This document shows, piece after piece, positions 8,393 through 19,647 of a DNA stretch of 64,000 bases. The stretch spans positions 1,240,001-1,304,000 of the forward strand of contig NZ_LT906436.1 in assembly GCF_900187225.1 (NCBI RefSeq). The letters run 5' to 3'. This stretch comes from Listeria monocytogenes (GTDB taxonomy: Bacteria > Bacillota > Bacilli > Lactobacillales > Listeriaceae). The notes beneath the pieces were generated by a model. The model had not been told where the DNA came from and made no database searches. It saw only the letters and a program-made list of their open reading frames with translations. Each line of letters starts with the position of its first letter. The first letter of the stretch is position 1. The translations under genes and the position numbers were made by a program.

Positions 8393-9676
8393 ATGTCAGT
8401 AAAATGGGAAAAACAAGAAGGTAATGTTGGAAAACTTACTTTTGAAATTGAACAAGAAAAAGTAAAAGAAGGTTTAGATAGAGCTTTCGTAAAAGTGCGT
8501 AAAACTCTTAATGTGCCTGGCTTCCGTAAAGGGAAAGTTCCACGTCAAATTTTCAATCAACGTTTTGGTGAAGAAGCTCTTTTCCAAGATGCGCTTGATA
8601 TCTTGCTTCCAGAAGTATATTCTGCAGCAATTGACGAAGCTGGTATTGATCCAGTGGATACTCCTCAAGTAAACATTGAGTCTATGGAAAAAGGCGAAAC
8701 TTGGGTTTTAACAGCTGAAGTTACAGTGAAACCTGAAGTGAAACTTGGAGACTACAAAGGTCTTGAAGTAGAAAAACGCGAAACAGAACTTACAACTGAA
8801 GAATTAGAAGCTGAATTAAAACAATTACAAGAGCGTCAAGCTGAGTTAGTTGTTAAAGAAGATGCACCAGCTGAAAACGGTGACACTGTTATCCTTGATT
8901 TTGAAGGATTTAAAGACGGCGTAGCTTTCGAAGGTGGACAAGCTGAAAATCATTCTCTAGAACTTGGAAGCGGACAATTCATTCCTGGTTTTGAAGAAAA
9001 ATTAGTTGGCTTAAAAGCTGGCGACGAAGCGGATATCGAGCTAACTTTCCCTGAAGAGTATCATGCAGAAGATTTAGCTGGACAACCTGTAGTTTTCAAA
9101 GTGAAATTACACGAAATCAAAACAAAAGAAGTTCCTGCTCTTGACGATGAACTTGCAAAAGACATCGACGAAGAAGTAGAAACTTTAGATGAATTAAAAG
9201 AAAAAATCTCTAAACGTTTACAAGAAGCAAAAGAAGAATCCGTTGCTCAAGCTAAACAAGAAGAAGTTATTGCGAAAGCTGTTGAAAATGCAGAAGTGGA
9301 TATTCCACACGCAATGGTTCACCATGAAGCGGATCATTTAATGAATCACTTCGCACAAGATTTACAAGCACAAGGTCTAACTCCTGAATTATATTACCAA
9401 TTCACTGGCCAAACAGAAGAAGCTATGCACGCACAAATGGAAAAAGACGCTGAAAAACGCGTGAAAATGAACCTAGTGCTTGAAGCAATTGCAGAAGCTG
9501 AAAACATTGAGCCAACTGAAGAAGCTATTGACGAAGAAATTTCTACATTAGCTGAAAAATATGGTATGGAAAAAGACGCAGTTCGTGCTGCACTTGGCGA
9601 TATGAGCGAACTTAAATCTGATCTTAAAATCCGTAAAGCTATCGATGTATTATTAGATAGCGCAGTGGAAAAATAA
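8393..9676 (+). CDS. tig: Trigger factor, ribosome-associated chaperone and prolyl isomerase
   Basis: Trigger factor binds the ribosome exit tunnel and shields nascent chains. The product is 427 residues, the normal length. The ribosome-binding signature GFRKGKVP lies near residue 43-50 (motif GFRxGKxP). An FKBP-type PPIase domain spans roughly 150-245 ([36 protein letters not shown]). The C-terminal half is a helical chaperone domain rich in Glu and Lys. GGAGGG precedes the ATG. It lies before clpX, as in many Firmicutes, but with a 184-base gap and a separate clpX promoter candidate. Confidence 0.98.
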   Translation: MSVKWEKQEGNVGKLTFEIEQEKVKEGLDRAFVKVRKTLNVPGFRKGKVPRQIFNQRFGEEALFQDALDILLPEVYSAAIDEAGIDPVDTPQVNIESMEKGETWVLTAEVTVKPEVKLGDYKGLEVEKRETELTTEELEAELKQLQERQAELVVKEDAPAENGDTVILDFEGFKDGVAFEGGQAENHSLELGSGQFIPGFEEKLVGLKAGDEADIELTFPEEYHAEDLAGQPVVFKVKLHEIKTKEVPALDDELAKDIDEEVETLDELKEKISKRLQEAKEESVAQAKQEEVIAKAVENAEVDIPHAMVHHEADHLMNHFAQDLQAQGLTPELYYQFTGQTEEAMHAQMEKDAEKRVKMNLVLEAIAEAENIEPTEEAIDEEISTLAEKYGMEKDAVRAALGDMSELKSDLKIRKAIDVLLDSAVEK

Positions 9677-9712
9677 GCTACGACTGATTTAATAATTTCA
9701 TTAAAAAATGGG

Positions 9713-9740
9713 GGGCATGAGTTATACTCGTGTCCTTCTG
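9713..9740 (+). terminator. Possible weak terminator between tig and clpX
   Basis: GGGCATGAG and CTCGTGTCC form a 9-base stem with two wobble pairs. The following T-tract is poor, so termination would be partial at best. Confidence 0.3.
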
Positions 9741-9765
9741 AATGTAGAAATATGAATACAGATGA

Positions 9766-9795
9766 TTGGCATTTCTAATAAACAAATGATATTAT
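9766..9795 (+). promoter_or_regulatory. Candidate clpX promoter
   Basis: TTGGCA and TATTAT are 18 bases apart, about 65 bases before the TTG start of clpX. Confidence 0.45.
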
Positions 9796-9860
9796 TAACA
9801 CACATAGGAGATGAAAAAATCGCCTATAAGCAACATACCTATGCGAAGGGGTGAAATATT

Positions 9861-11120
9861 TTGTTTAAATTTAACGACGAAAAAGGCCAACTTAAATGCT
9901 CCTTTTGCGGAAAGACTCAAGATCAAGTACGTAAATTAGTGGCCGGTCCAGGTGTTTATATTTGTGATGAATGTATCGAGCTTTGTAATGAAATTATTGA
10001 AGAAGAGCTAGGTATTTCTGAATTTGTTGATTTTGGTGAAGTGCCAAAACCTCAAGAAATCCGTCATATATTGAGTGACTATGTTATTGGTCAAGAGCGT
10101 GCCAAAAAAGCACTCGCTGTAGCAGTTTACAATCACTACAAACGTATTAATTCCAATGAAACTAAAGAAGATGAAGTAGAACTTTCAAAAAGTAATATTT
10201 GTTTAATTGGTCCAACTGGTAGTGGTAAAACACTTCTTGCTCAAACATTAGCGCGAATTCTTAATGTTCCATTTGCGATTGCAGATGCGACTTCACTTAC
10301 AGAAGCTGGTTATGTTGGGGAAGATGTAGAAAATATTCTTCTTAAACTAATTCAATCAGCGGATTACGATGTGGAAAAAGCCGAAAAAGGTATTATCTAC
10401 ATTGATGAAATTGACAAAGTTGCTCGCAAATCCGAAAACCCATCTATTACTAGAGATGTTTCCGGTGAAGGCGTACAACAAGCGCTACTGAAAATTTTGG
10501 AAGGTACTGTCGCAAGCGTTCCTCCTCAAGGTGGTAGAAAACATCCTCATCAAGAACTTATTCAAATTGATACAGGAAACATTCTATTTATCGTTGGTGG
10601 AGCATTTGACGGAATAGAACAAATCGTTAAAAATCGAATGGGTGAAAAAGTCATTGGATTTGGTACAGATAATGCGAAACTAAAAGATGATGAAACTTAT
10701 TTATCCCGTGTTGTTCCGGAAGATTTACTGAAATTTGGTTTAATTCCTGAATTTATCGGTCGTTTACCGGTTATAGCAACGCTTGAACAATTAGATGAAG
10801 CAGCGCTTGTTTCCATTTTGACAGAACCAAAGAATGCTTTAGTAAAACAATACAAACGTATGTTAGAGCTTGATGACGTTGAACTTGAATTCGAGCCAAC
10901 TGCTCTAATTGAAATTGCGAAAGAAGCGATTGAACGCAAAACTGGAGCGCGTGGTCTTCGTTCGATTATCGAACAGATTATGCTGGAAGTGATGTTCGAA
11001 ATCCCTTCTCGTGACGACATTACGAAGTGTATTATTACTGAAAAAGCAGCTCGTGGTGAAGAAGAACCGCAACTGCAATTAGAAGACGGTTCTATTATTC
11101 CAATTAAAACATCTGCATGA
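9861..11120 (+). CDS. clpX: ClpX, ATP-dependent unfoldase subunit of ClpXP
   Basis: ClpX recognises and unfolds substrates and feeds them into ClpP. The product is 419 residues from a TTG start with GAAGGGGTG upstream. The N-terminal zinc-binding domain is visible (CSFCGKTQ with a second Cys pair in CDECIELC). The AAA+ core carries Walker A GPTGSGKT, Walker [10 protein letters not shown], and a pore loop in the [13 protein letters not shown] region. The ClpP-contact tripeptide IGF appears in [10 protein letters not shown]. The length and motifs are complete. ClpP is not in this window. Confidence 0.98.
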
Positions 11121-11125
11121 TTAGA

Positions 11126-11156
11126 ATGCGCGTCGTAATTGGCGCGCATTTTTTCT
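11126..11156 (+). terminator. clpX terminator
   Basis: ATGCGCG and CGCGCAT pair around a 10-base loop, then T6. It begins six bases after the clpX stop. Confidence 0.9.
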
Positions 11157-11197
11157 ATCAAGCCAGCTTGTTTTACTGTAATATCTGACTTGTTTCG

Positions 11198-11206
11198 TGC
11201 TATACT
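11198..11206 (+). promoter_or_regulatory. Candidate extended -10 promoter of the sip operon
   Basis: TGC directly before TATACT (11201-11206) forms an extended -10 about 30 bases before sipX. The -35 is weak. Confidence 0.4.
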
Positions 11207-11238
11207 TTATTAATATTAATTGGAGAGGATAAAAAGAC

Positions 11239-11805
11239 ATGAAAAGTGAAAACAAATTTTTTTCTGGGGCATTTGGATGGATAAAAATAATTCTTATCGC
11301 GCTTATACTTGCTTTTGGTATTCGCTATTTTTTAATTTCTCCAGTTACTGTTAATGGGAAATCAATGGACCCAACACTCCATGATGGGGAACATTTATTT
11401 ATTAACAAAGTATCAGATCCGAAGCGTTTTGACATTATTGTATTTCCTGCGCCTGATGAGGAAAATGCAGAGTACATTAAACGCGTCATTGGCCTTCCAG
11501 GAGATAAAGTGGAGTATAAAGAAGATCAACTTTATATTAATGGGAAAAAATATGATGAACCTTATTTAGATTCAGAAAAAGCAGCTCTAAAAAATGGTTA
11601 TTTAACCACTGATGCAGAAGGTGATCCTAATTTTACAATGGCAGACATTCCAAACTCTGACGGCTCTCTTACTGTCCCTAAAGGAGAACTTTTTGTTTTA
11701 GGAGATAATCGTCAAGTAAGTAAAGATAGTCGCTACATTGGCTTTATATCACAGGATACCGTGCTTGGAAAAGTAATTTCATTTGGAAAATCCTTAGAAC
11801 GTTAA
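11239..11805 (+). CDS. sipX: Type I signal peptidase SipX
   Basis: The enzyme removes signal peptides from exported preproteins on the outer membrane face. The 188-residue protein has one N-terminal membrane anchor (residues 14-34). The catalytic serine lies in GKSMDPT (Ser42) and the general-base lysine in YIKRVIGLPGD (Lys81). Box E (VLGDNRQVSKDSRYIG) is also present. This gram-positive P-type enzyme is the first of three tandem paralogues. The order and sizes (188, 189, 180 residues) match sipX-sipY-sipZ of L. monocytogenes, where SipX and SipZ were reported to contribute to virulence factor secretion. Confidence 0.95.
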   Translation: MKSENKFFSGAFGWIKIILIALILAFGIRYFLISPVTVNGKSMDPTLHDGEHLFINKVSDPKRFDIIVFPAPDEENAEYIKRVIGLPGDKVEYKEDQLYINGKKYDEPYLDSEKAALKNGYLTTDAEGDPNFTMADIPNSDGSLTVPKGELFVLGDNRQVSKDSRYIGFISQDTVLGKVISFGKSLER

Positions 11806-11839
11806 TGTGACCCTACAGGAAGTCTAGGAGGAGACATAG

Positions 11840-12409
11840 ATGACAGATCAGAATGAAAAAAAGCCCAAGAAAAAAAGCGGGGCACATCAATTATTAAGCT
11901 GGGTGCTAGTTATCGTTGCAGCACTTGCAATTGCACTTGTGATTCGTAACTTTGTAGTTGCACCAGTAAAAGTAGAAGGAACATCTATGGTTCCAACATA
12001 TCAAGATGGCGATAGAATTTTCATTGAAAAAATTTCCAAGCCTGATCGTTTCGACATTATCGTGTTTGATGAACCTCCAATGATTGGTTCAGGAGAACAT
12101 TTCATCAAGCGAGTGATTGGCATGCCAGGAGATAAAATAGCATTTAAAAACGGTGAGTTATATTTAAATGGAAAACGAAAAGTAGAAAGTTACTTGCCAG
12201 AAGGAACATTAACCCTTTGGAATCCAGATCCAACGCAAAAACCATACATAGCGGATTATACGCTGGAGGATATGACAGGCGAAAGTACTGTTCCAAAAGG
12301 GAAACTGTTTGTACTCGGAGATAATCGCGGCGGGAGTTCAGATAGTCGTGTTTTCGGATTTATTGATGATTCCATGGTAAACGGTACAGTGATACAATTT
12401 GGAAAATAA
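11840..12409 (+). CDS. sipY: Type I signal peptidase SipY
   Basis: The 189-residue paralogue of SipX has a lysine-rich N-terminus (KKPKKK), a single membrane segment (residues 17-40), Ser49 in GTSMVPT, the lysine in FIKRVIGMPGD and the box VLGDNRGGSSDSRVFG. It starts 34 bases after sipX behind TAGGAGGAG, so the two are co-transcribed. All catalytic boxes are intact. It differs from SipX and SipZ in the variable insert, lacking the YKEDQLYINGKKY segment that those two share. Confidence 0.95.
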   Translation: MTDQNEKKPKKKSGAHQLLSWVLVIVAALAIALVIRNFVVAPVKVEGTSMVPTYQDGDRIFIEKISKPDRFDIIVFDEPPMIGSGEHFIKRVIGMPGDKIAFKNGELYLNGKRKVESYLPEGTLTLWNPDPTQKPYIADYTLEDMTGESTVPKGKLFVLGDNRGGSSDSRVFGFIDDSMVNGTVIQFGK

Positions 12410-12510
12410 TGTGAAGTCCGTGAAGATACTTTTTCGCGGATTTCTCTATTAAATGAGCGTTTTTTCGTTTATAATAAGACTGTTAGTATAAAATAGGGCG
12501 GTGCAATTTT

Positions 12511-13053
12511 TTGAAGGAGAAGAATTTAAAACGGTTATGGTCATGGATTTGGGCGGCTGTTCTAGCAGTGTTAATAGCTGTTATAATCCGTTTTTATTTA
12601 TTTGTCCCTATTCTCGTAGATGGGATATCAATGATGCCTACACTTCATAACGATGACCGTGTAATTATAAATCGCTTCGGAAATGTAGATCGTTTTGATG
12701 TGATTGTTTTTCGAGAATCAGATGGAAAAGAATACATCAAGCGAGTAATCGGTTTGCCGGGTGATACAGTAGAATACAAAGAGGACCAACTTTACATCAA
12801 TGGTAAAAAGTATAATGAACCGTATTTGGATACTTACAAAGAAAAGCTGAAAGATGGCTATTTAACAGATGATTACAGTTCAAAGGATCAACTAGATGGT
12901 GGTAAAATTCCAAAAGATACTTATTTTGTTTTAGGTGACAATCGAAGAGCAAGCAAAGACAGTCGGATAATTGGGCCAATTCCATTTAGCAAGGTGTTAG
13001 GAACAACACCGATTTGTTACTGGCCGATTGAAGATGCCAAACTTATAGATTAG
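12511..13053 (+). CDS. sipZ: Type I signal peptidase SipZ
   Basis: The product is 180 residues from a TTG start with GGGCGGTG upstream. It has one membrane segment (residues 10-32), Ser40 in GISMMPT, the lysine in YIKRVIGLPGD and the box VLGDNRRASKDSRIIG. The segment YKEDQLYINGKKY is nearly identical to SipX, suggesting these two are the closest paralogues. SipZ is described in L. monocytogenes as the major signal peptidase for virulence proteins. A 101-base gap after sipY holds a weak hairpin (AAGTCCG with CGGATTT) and a TATAAT, so sipZ may also have its own promoter. It lies 9 bases before rbgA. Confidence 0.95.
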   Translation: MKEKNLKRLWSWIWAAVLAVLIAVIIRFYLFVPILVDGISMMPTLHNDDRVIINRFGNVDRFDVIVFRESDGKEYIKRVIGLPGDTVEYKEDQLYINGKKYNEPYLDTYKEKLKDGYLTDDYSSKDQLDGGKIPKDTYFVLGDNRRASKDSRIIGPIPFSKVLGTTPICYWPIEDAKLID

Positions 13054-13062
13054 GAGTATATA

Positions 13063-13926
13063 ATGACAATTCAGTGGTTTCCAGGTCATATGGCCAAAGC
13101 TCGCCGTGAGGTAACAGAAAAATTAAAACTAGTAGATGTGATTTTTGAATTAGTGGATGCACGTATCCCGCTATCTTCCTCTAATCCCATGCTAGAAGAA
13201 ATTATCCATCAAAAAAGACGAGTGATTATTTTAAATAAAGCAGATACTGCCGATGAAAAAACAACAAAAGAATGGATTGACTACTTTGCCGAGAAAGGTT
13301 TGCCAGCAGTTGCTGTGAATGCTCAAGAAGGTAAAGGACTATTCAAAATAGAACAAGCCGCCGAAAAATTAATGGCTGAAAAATTCGACCGTTTAAGAAG
13401 TAAAGGTATGAAGCCAAGAGCAATTCGTGCGATGATTTTAGGTATTCCGAATGTTGGTAAATCAACATTAATCAATCGACTAGCGAAAAAAAATATTGCA
13501 AGGACAGGTAATAAACCTGGTGTAACTAAGGCACAACAATGGATTAAAGTAGGTAAAACATTAGAACTTTTGGATACTCCAGGGATTCTTTGGCCTAAAT
13601 TTGAAGATCAAGAAATTGGTTACAAATTAGCTCTTACAGGTGCAATTAAAGATGATTTACTTCAAATGGAAGAGATTGCTGGTTACGGTTTGCGATTTTT
13701 AGAAAACCATTACCCCGACCGACTTCAAACTTGGCTAAAAGTAGAAACTGTTTCTGAAGACCCTATCGAAACACTAGCATTTATTGCAGAAAAAAGAGGG
13801 CTCTTAGATCGATACAATGATCCAGATTATTCTCGCGCAGCCGAAACGGTAGTTCGAGAAATTCGTCAGCAAAAGTTAGGGAGAATGTCGTTTGATTTCC
13901 CAAATTGGGAAGATGAAGTCGAATGA
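13063..13926 (+). CDS. rbgA: RbgA (YlqF), 50S ribosome assembly GTPase
   Basis: RbgA drives a late step of large-subunit maturation. The product is 287 residues with the circularly permuted GTPase order typical of the family: G4 LNKAD near residue 62 comes before G1 GIPNVGKST near 128 and G3 DTPG near 178. The N-terminus [14 protein letters not shown] is the family signature, with the conserved catalytic-region histidine. It starts 9 bases after sipZ and overlaps rnhB by four bases, as ylqF and rnhB adjoin in B. subtilis. Confidence 0.97.
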   Translation: MTIQWFPGHMAKARREVTEKLKLVDVIFELVDARIPLSSSNPMLEEIIHQKRRVIILNKADTADEKTTKEWIDYFAEKGLPAVAVNAQEGKGLFKIEQAAEKLMAEKFDRLRSKGMKPRAIRAMILGIPNVGKSTLINRLAKKNIARTGNKPGVTKAQQWIKVGKTLELLDTPGILWPKFEDQEIGYKLALTGAIKDDLLQMEEIAGYGLRFLENHYPDRLQTWLKVETVSEDPIETLAFIAEKRGLLDRYNDPDYSRAAETVVREIRQQKLGRMSFDFPNWEDEVE

Positions 13927-14708
13927 GCGATTCCATATCCGTTATAAAAGAAAAATTAAGCGAAGTCACTTCAGAAAATGATCCTTTTTTCCAAAAATGT
14001 ATACAGGATGAACGTAAAGGTGTAGAAAAACTTGTGCAATCCGTGAGACGAAAATGGGAAAAGGAAGCAAAATTACTTGTGAAACTTAAAGAAATGACAC
14101 AATATGAAACTGATTTATTTCAACAAGGATACAAATATATTGCTGGAGTAGATGAAGTTGGCCGTGGCCCGCTTGCTGGTCCAGTTGTTGCTGCCGCAGT
14201 CATCCTGCCAGCTGATTTTTCTGTTGTTGGAATAAACGATTCTAAGCAATTGAGTGAAGCAAAACGTGACGCATTGTTCGAAAAGATAAAAAAAGAAGCA
14301 ATTGCTATCGGAGTAGGGATTATTGAACATGATGTAATTGATCAAGTAAATATTTATGAAGCGACGAAACTTGCTATGTGTGAAGCGTTAAATCAATTAA
14401 CACCAGAACCTGATTTTGTTCTAATAGATGCAATGCCACTAAGATATACCGAGGCAGAACTATCTCTTATCAAAGGGGATACAAAAAGCATTTCGATTGC
14501 TGCAGCGTCTATCATCGCAAAGGTTACAAGAGATAGGTTAATGCAGATGTACGATGAAAAGTATCCTGGCTATGATTTTGCAAACAATATGGGCTATGGC
14601 ACAAAAAAACATTTACTTGGTTTAGATACTATTGGTATATGTCCTATTCATCGCATGAGTTTTTCGCCAGTGAAAGAATCAAAGTTACATTTTGACAGCT
14701 TAAATTAA
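13923..14708 (+). CDS. rnhB: Ribonuclease HII
   Basis: RNase HII cleaves RNA in RNA-DNA hybrids and misincorporated ribonucleotides. The product is 261 residues. The catalytic domain begins near residue 72 with [18 protein letters not shown], which supplies the DE acid pair. Further acids lie in LIDAMPL and in the later TRDRLM region. The first 70 residues form a charged N-terminal extension found in Firmicutes RnhB. The start ATGA overlaps the rbgA stop, indicating coupled translation. Confidence 0.97.
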   Translation: MSDSISVIKEKLSEVTSENDPFFQKCIQDERKGVEKLVQSVRRKWEKEAKLLVKLKEMTQYETDLFQQGYKYIAGVDEVGRGPLAGPVVAAAVILPADFSVVGINDSKQLSEAKRDALFEKIKKEAIAIGVGIIEHDVIDQVNIYEATKLAMCEALNQLTPEPDFVLIDAMPLRYTEAELSLIKGDTKSISIAAASIIAKVTRDRLMQMYDEKYPGYDFANNMGYGTKKHLLGLDTIGICPIHRMSFSPVKESKLHFDSLN

Positions 14709-14723
14709 CTAAATCCTATAAGG

Positions 14724-14760
14724 AAAAGCGTGTTTTCGACATAGAAAATGCGCTTTTTTG
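14724..14760 (+). terminator. Terminator of the sip-rbgA-rnhB unit
   Basis: AAAAGCG with CGCTTTT, extended by TTTTC and GAAAA inner pairs, followed by T6. It begins 16 bases after rnhB. Confidence 0.88.
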
Positions 14761-14841
14761 TATTGTTTCATAGATTTTAGTCATTTTACAAAAAAGCATA
14801 ACATTTGTAGACTGAGAGTAACTATCACGGAGGTGTAACAT

Positions 14842-15702
14842 ATGGATTTTAAACAACGAAACACATGGCTAAAACTTGCTTCCTGTAAGTCTATTTCTGC
14901 TAAAAAGAGAGCAGTCATTTGGCAAAAATTAAAAGAGTTAGACCAGTATGAAATGGCAGCACATACATTTGTAGAATCATTCTTTCCGGTGGATAAAAGA
15001 GCACAGATTTTAATGGAAATAGAAACGGCTGAAGTGTTCTTTTTGGAAGGTATTACTCCAATTTGGATTCTAGAAGATAGCTATCCAGCACTTCTAAGAG
15101 AGGTTTACGAAGCACCACCGATTTTATTTTGCAAAGGGAATATTGACTTACTTCAACGGCAAGCCATCGCCATTGTCGGTACTAGGCAGATGAGTGAGTA
15201 TGGTAGAAAAGCTTGCGTGAAAATTGCTAGTGAACTTTCTGCGCACGATTTAACCATAATTAGCGGAATGGCCATAGGAATAGACACTATTGCTCATAAA
15301 GCCACCTTAAATAAAAACGGTGCAACAATTGCCGTACTTGGTTCAGGTGTTAACAAAATTTATCCAAAGAAAAATGAGTTCCTTGCTAAAGAAATCGCGA
15401 AAGAAGGCTTGCTATTAAGTGAATATTTACCAAGTCAAGAAGCAAAGAGGTGGCATTTTCCAGAAAGAAATCGAATCATTAGCGGTTTGGCAATTGGGAC
15501 AGTAATAATAGAAGCAGCTGAAAGAAGTGGTTCTCTAATTACTGCAGACATAGCATTAGAACAAAACAGACAAGTTTTTGCCGTTCCAGGGAATATTTTT
15601 ATTGATACTTGGCAGGGAACGAATTATTTGATTCAGGAAGGCGCCAAGCTAGTTATGAATGCGGACCATATAATAGAAGAATTTTTTCAAATTAAGCCAT
15701 AA
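14842..15702 (+). CDS. dprA: DNA processing protein DprA
   Basis: DprA binds incoming single-stranded DNA and loads RecA in natural transformation. The 286-residue protein has the Rossmann-like DprA core: IAIVGTRQMSEYGRKAC near residue 110, TIISGMAIGIDTIAHK near 140, IAVLGSGVNKIYP and FPERNRIISGLA. The C-terminal winged helix seen in some homologues is absent. GGAGGTG precedes the ATG. No other competence gene is near. It sits before topA, as dprA (smf)-topA do in B. subtilis, but topA has its own strong promoter. Confidence 0.95.
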   Translation: MDFKQRNTWLKLASCKSISAKKRAVIWQKLKELDQYEMAAHTFVESFFPVDKRAQILMEIETAEVFFLEGITPIWILEDSYPALLREVYEAPPILFCKGNIDLLQRQAIAIVGTRQMSEYGRKACVKIASELSAHDLTIISGMAIGIDTIAHKATLNKNGATIAVLGSGVNKIYPKKNEFLAKEIAKEGLLLSEYLPSQEAKRWHFPERNRIISGLAIGTVIIEAAERSGSLITADIALEQNRQVFAVPGNIFIDTWQGTNYLIQEGAKLVMNADHIIEEFFQIKP

Positions 15703-15819
15703 TTCTACTGAAATTATCGTTTTTAAGTGATTTGACTTGCATTTCCTGATTTTTTGAGATAAGTTTGCTAAAGAAAGCTGATATAAAACATCAAAAAATG
15801 GACTTTTTCTTAAAAGCCA

Positions 15820-15848
15820 TTGACAAACCCAGTAGGAAGGGCTAATAT
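15820..15848 (+). promoter_or_regulatory. topA promoter
   Basis: TTGACA (15820-15825), a 17-base spacer and TAATAT (15843-15848), giving a leader of about 120 bases before the topA start. Confidence 0.85.
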
Positions 15849-15973
15849 TTACTACTGAATTATGTGAAAAATCAGCATTGAAAACTTATTGAACGCGAGG
15901 CTAAAACTGTAATAGGATTAAGACAACGAGTAAAGCCCGTGTATTGACCCAAATCAGGGAGGAATATATAGAT

Positions 15974-18052
15974 ATGGCAGATTATTTAGTGATTGTAGAG
16001 TCACCTGCAAAAGCAAAAACGATTGAGAAGTATTTAGGCAAGAAATTTAAAGTTAAAGCTTCCATGGGACATGTTCGTGACTTACCGAAGAGTCAAATGG
16101 GTGTAGACACAGAAAATGACTATGAACCTCGTTATATTACGATTCGCGGAAAAGGCCCTGTTTTAAAAGAATTAAAACAAGCTGCCAAAAAAGCGAAAAA
16201 AGTCTATCTCGCAGCCGATCCAGATCGTGAAGGGGAAGCAATTGCATGGCACTTAGCTAACAGTTTAGAGTTAGATCAATCAGACAAATTACGTGTAGTA
16301 TTTAACGAAATAACGAAAGAAGCAGTAAAAGAATCTTTCAAAACACCACGTAAAATTGACATGGATTTAGTCAATGCACAGCAAGCGCGTAGAATTTTAG
16401 ACCGTTTAGTTGGATATAATATCAGCCCTATCCTATGGAAAAAAGTAAAAAAAGGTTTGAGTGCTGGTCGTGTTCAATCTATTGCACTTCGAATCATTAT
16501 TGATAGAGAGAAAGAAATCAATAATTTCAAACCCGAAGAATACTGGACAATTGATGGTAACTTCCTTAAAGGTAAGAAAAAATTCCAAGCCAATTTTTAT
16601 GGTCTAAATGGCAAAAAGAAAAAACTTTCTACTGCGGATGATGTAAAAGAAGTAATGTCTGCAATCAAAGGGAAATCATTTGACGTAACAGATGTAACTA
16701 AAAAAGAACGACTTAGAAACCCTGCTGCACCATTTACCACCTCAAGTTTGCAACAAGAAGCAGCACGGAAACTAAATTACCGTACAAGAAAAACGATGAT
16801 GCTTGCTCAACAATTATATGAAGGGATCACACTTGGCAAACAAGGCACAGTTGGTTTAATCACTTATATGCGTACCGACTCCACTCGTATTGCAGATTCC
16901 GCTATACTAGAAGCAAGTAACTACATTAAAGAAACTTATGGACCTGAATTTTCTCGTAATCATAAACGATCAGATAAAAACGCAAAAGGTGCCCAAGATG
17001 CCCATGAAGCAATCAGGCCTACAAGTGCAATGAGAAGTCCCCAAGAAGTAAAAGAATATTTAACACGGGACCAACTTCGCCTATATCGTTTGATTTGGGA
17101 AAGATTTATTGCGAGCCAAATGACGCCAGCAGTTCTAGATACAATGCGTGTTGACTTAGATAACAACGGCGTGAACTTCAGAGCAAATGGCTCTAAAATT
17201 AAATTTCACGGCTTCATGAAAGTCTATGTAGAAAGTAACGATGATAATACGGAAGAAAAAGAAAATATCTTACCAGATTTGAAAAAAGGAGATAAGGTGC
17301 AGTCCGAATCGCTCGAACAGCGTCAACATTTCACGCAGCCACCTCCACGTTACACAGAAGCTAGATTAGTAAAAACGCTCGAAGAAATTGGTATTGGTCG
17401 ACCATCGACTTATTCGCCGACACTCGACACAATTCAGCGCAGAAATTATGTTTCTTTAACGAATAAACGCTTTATTCCAACTGAATTAGGTGAAATCGTT
17501 AATGAAATGATTGAAGACTATTTCCCAGAAATTTTAGATGTGAAATTCACTGCCAACATGGAAAGTGAGCTCGATGAAGTTGAGCACGGAGAAGTTGAAT
17601 GGGTGAAAGTCATTGATGAATTTTATAAACGATTTGAACCAAATGTAATAAAAGCAGATGCAGAAATGGAAAAAATCGAGATTAAAGATGAACCAGCCGG
17701 AATTGACTGTGATCTTTGTGGAGCTCCAATGGTATACAAAATGGGTAAATACGGTAAGTTCCTAGCTTGTAGTAGATTTCCTGATTGTCGTAATACGAAA
17801 GCAATCGTGAAAGAAATCGGTGTTACGTGTCCTAAATGTGAGAAAGGACATGTAATAGAAAGAAAAAGTAAGAAAAAACGTATTTTCTACGGTTGTGATC
17901 GTTATCCAGATTGTGACTATGTATCTTGGGATAAACCAGTCGAACGTGCTTGTCCGAAATGTGAGAAACGAGCACTAGTCGAGAAGAAATTGAAAAAAGG
18001 TGTACAAGTACAATGTACAAATTGTGATTACAAAGAATCAACCCAACAATAA
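15974..18052 (+). CDS. topA: DNA topoisomerase I
   Basis: TopA relaxes negative supercoils by single-strand breakage. The product is 692 residues from ATG 15974, with AGGGAGG upstream. A start at 15944 would add ten unrelated residues. The Toprim domain starts [18 protein letters not shown] with the acids in [14 protein letters not shown]. The catalytic tyrosine is in TYMRTDSTR near residue 297. The C-terminus has three Cys-rich repeats of the zinc-ribbon type ([23 protein letters not shown]). It is followed after 62 bases by trmFO, as in other Firmicutes. Confidence 0.98.
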   Translation: MADYLVIVESPAKAKTIEKYLGKKFKVKASMGHVRDLPKSQMGVDTENDYEPRYITIRGKGPVLKELKQAAKKAKKVYLAADPDREGEAIAWHLANSLELDQSDKLRVVFNEITKEAVKESFKTPRKIDMDLVNAQQARRILDRLVGYNISPILWKKVKKGLSAGRVQSIALRIIIDREKEINNFKPEEYWTIDGNFLKGKKKFQANFYGLNGKKKKLSTADDVKEVMSAIKGKSFDVTDVTKKERLRNPAAPFTTSSLQQEAARKLNYRTRKTMMLAQQLYEGITLGKQGTVGLITYMRTDSTRIADSAILEASNYIKETYGPEFSRNHKRSDKNAKGAQDAHEAIRPTSAMRSPQEVKEYLTRDQLRLYRLIWERFIASQMTPAVLDTMRVDLDNNGVNFRANGSKIKFHGFMKVYVESNDDNTEEKENILPDLKKGDKVQSESLEQRQHFTQPPPRYTEARLVKTLEEIGIGRPSTYSPTLDTIQRRNYVSLTNKRFIPTELGEIVNEMIEDYFPEILDVKFTANMESELDEVEHGEVEWVKVIDEFYKRFEPNVIKADAEMEKIEIKDEPAGIDCDLCGAPMVYKMGKYGKFLACSRFPDCRNTKAIVKEIGVTCPKCEKGHVIERKSKKKRIFYGCDRYPDCDYVSWDKPVERACPKCEKRALVEKKLKKGVQVQCTNCDYKESTQQ

Positions 18053-18114
18053 TTGGAAAATGGCAGCACTTGGATTCTTCTTGTGTTGCCATTGTTGCGC
18101 GAGGAGGCGGACAA

Positions 18115-19419
18115 ATGGAAAAGAGTGTTAATGTAATTGGAGCAGGTTTAGCAGGAAGTGAAGCGGTGTGGCAGTTAGTAAATCGAGGCGTAAAGGTAGA
18201 CTTATACGAAATGAGACCGGTAAAACAAACTCCGGCACATCATACAGACAAATTTGCAGAGCTAGTATGTACTAATTCCTTGCGAGCTAACGGCCTAACG
18301 AATGCCGTGGGAGTTATTAAAGAAGAAATGCGGATGCTTGATTCTATTATCATTGAAGCTGCTGACAAAGCATCTGTACCAGCAGGAGGAGCGCTTGCGG
18401 TTGACCGCCATGAATTTTCTGGTTACATTACAGACAAAGTGAAAAACCATCCTCTCGTGACGGTGCATACAGAAGAAGTTACTACTATCCCTGAAGGTCC
18501 AACAATTATTGCAACAGGGCCACTTACTAGTCCCGCACTTGCGGACGAAATTAAACAATTAACTGGCGAAGAGTATCTTTACTTTTATGATGCAGCGGCG
18601 CCGATAATTGAAAAAGATAGTATCGATATGGATAAAGTGTATTTGAAATCCCGTTATGATAAAGGAGAAGCAGCTTACTTAAATTGCCCGATGTCAGAAG
18701 AAGAATTCAATGCTTTTTATGAAGCATTAGTAACGGCTGAAACGGCTGCTTTAAAAGAATTTGAAAAAGAAGTGTTTTTTGAAGGTTGCATGCCAATTGA
18801 AGTAATGGCAAAACGTGGAATTAAGACAATGTTGTTTGGCCCATTGAAGCCAGTTGGATTAGAAGATCCGAAAACAGGAAAAAGACCTTATGCAGTATTG
18901 CAACTTAGACAAGATGATGCAGCAGGAACACTTTATAATATGGTAGGTTTCCAAACACACCTAAAATGGGGAGAGCAAAAACGTGTATTTGGAATGATTC
19001 CAGGTCTTGAGAATGCCGAAATCGTTCGTTATGGTGTGATGCATCGTAATACATTTATTAACTCACCAACTGTGCTTGAACCAACGTACCAATTGAAAAC
19101 ACGTAATGATCTGTTCTTTGCTGGACAAATGACGGGTGTGGAAGGATATGTTGAATCAGCTGCTAGCGGGCTTGCTGCTGGGATTAATGCGGCTAATTTT
19201 GTACAGGAAAAAGAATTAGTGGTTTTCCCAACTGAAACAGCGATTGGCAGTCTAGCCCATTATATTACGAGTGCTAGTAAAAAATCGTTCCAACCAATGA
19301 ATGTTAATTTTGGACTCTTCCCAGAGCTTGAAACAAAAATTCGTGCAAAACAAGAACGTAACGAAAAATTAGCTGAAAGAGCGCTAAATGCAATAAAAAA
19401 GGTTGCAGAAGAACTATAA
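18115..19419 (+). CDS. trmFO: TrmFO, folate-dependent tRNA (m5U54) methyltransferase
   Basis: TrmFO makes 5-methyluridine at position 54 of tRNA using methylenetetrahydrofolate and FAD. The product is 434 residues from ATG 18115 behind GGAGGCGG. The FAD-binding glycine motif [13 protein letters not shown] is at the N-terminus. The signature LVCTNSLRA, a catalytic-Cys region NCPMSEEEF and the late [20 protein letters not shown] follow. It was formerly named gid. It sits between topA and xerC-hslVU-codY, the same order as in B. subtilis. Confidence 0.97.
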   Translation: MEKSVNVIGAGLAGSEAVWQLVNRGVKVDLYEMRPVKQTPAHHTDKFAELVCTNSLRANGLTNAVGVIKEEMRMLDSIIIEAADKASVPAGGALAVDRHEFSGYITDKVKNHPLVTVHTEEVTTIPEGPTIIATGPLTSPALADEIKQLTGEEYLYFYDAAAPIIEKDSIDMDKVYLKSRYDKGEAAYLNCPMSEEEFNAFYEALVTAETAALKEFEKEVFFEGCMPIEVMAKRGIKTMLFGPLKPVGLEDPKTGKRPYAVLQLRQDDAAGTLYNMVGFQTHLKWGEQKRVFGMIPGLENAEIVRYGVMHRNTFINSPTVLEPTYQLKTRNDLFFAGQMTGVEGYVESAASGLAAGINAANFVQEKELVVFPTETAIGSLAHYITSASKKSFQPMNVNFGLFPELETKIRAKQERNEKLAERALNAIKKVAEEL

Positions 19420-19647
19420 AAACACTATAATAATTGAGGACTATTCTTTGCTGTTCTTTTCATCACGAGGGCTACTTTGTTATTTTGAGAAAGTTGATAG
19501 TGGTGGAAAGACAGTTTTTCTTTCCGATAAATGGTCTAGACAGATTTTATTAATAAATGTTGACTTTTTCACAAAAGTTAAGTGTTTTATTTAAATTGAT
19601 TGTAAATCCAGATTAATTCAAAAAGTTGCGAAAAATGTATAAAATTA

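Noticed and set aside
10697..11161. A 154-codon frame antisense to clpX
   Set aside because: Ser-rich composition typical of the complement of an acidic gene. It overlaps the conserved clpX C-terminus and its terminator.
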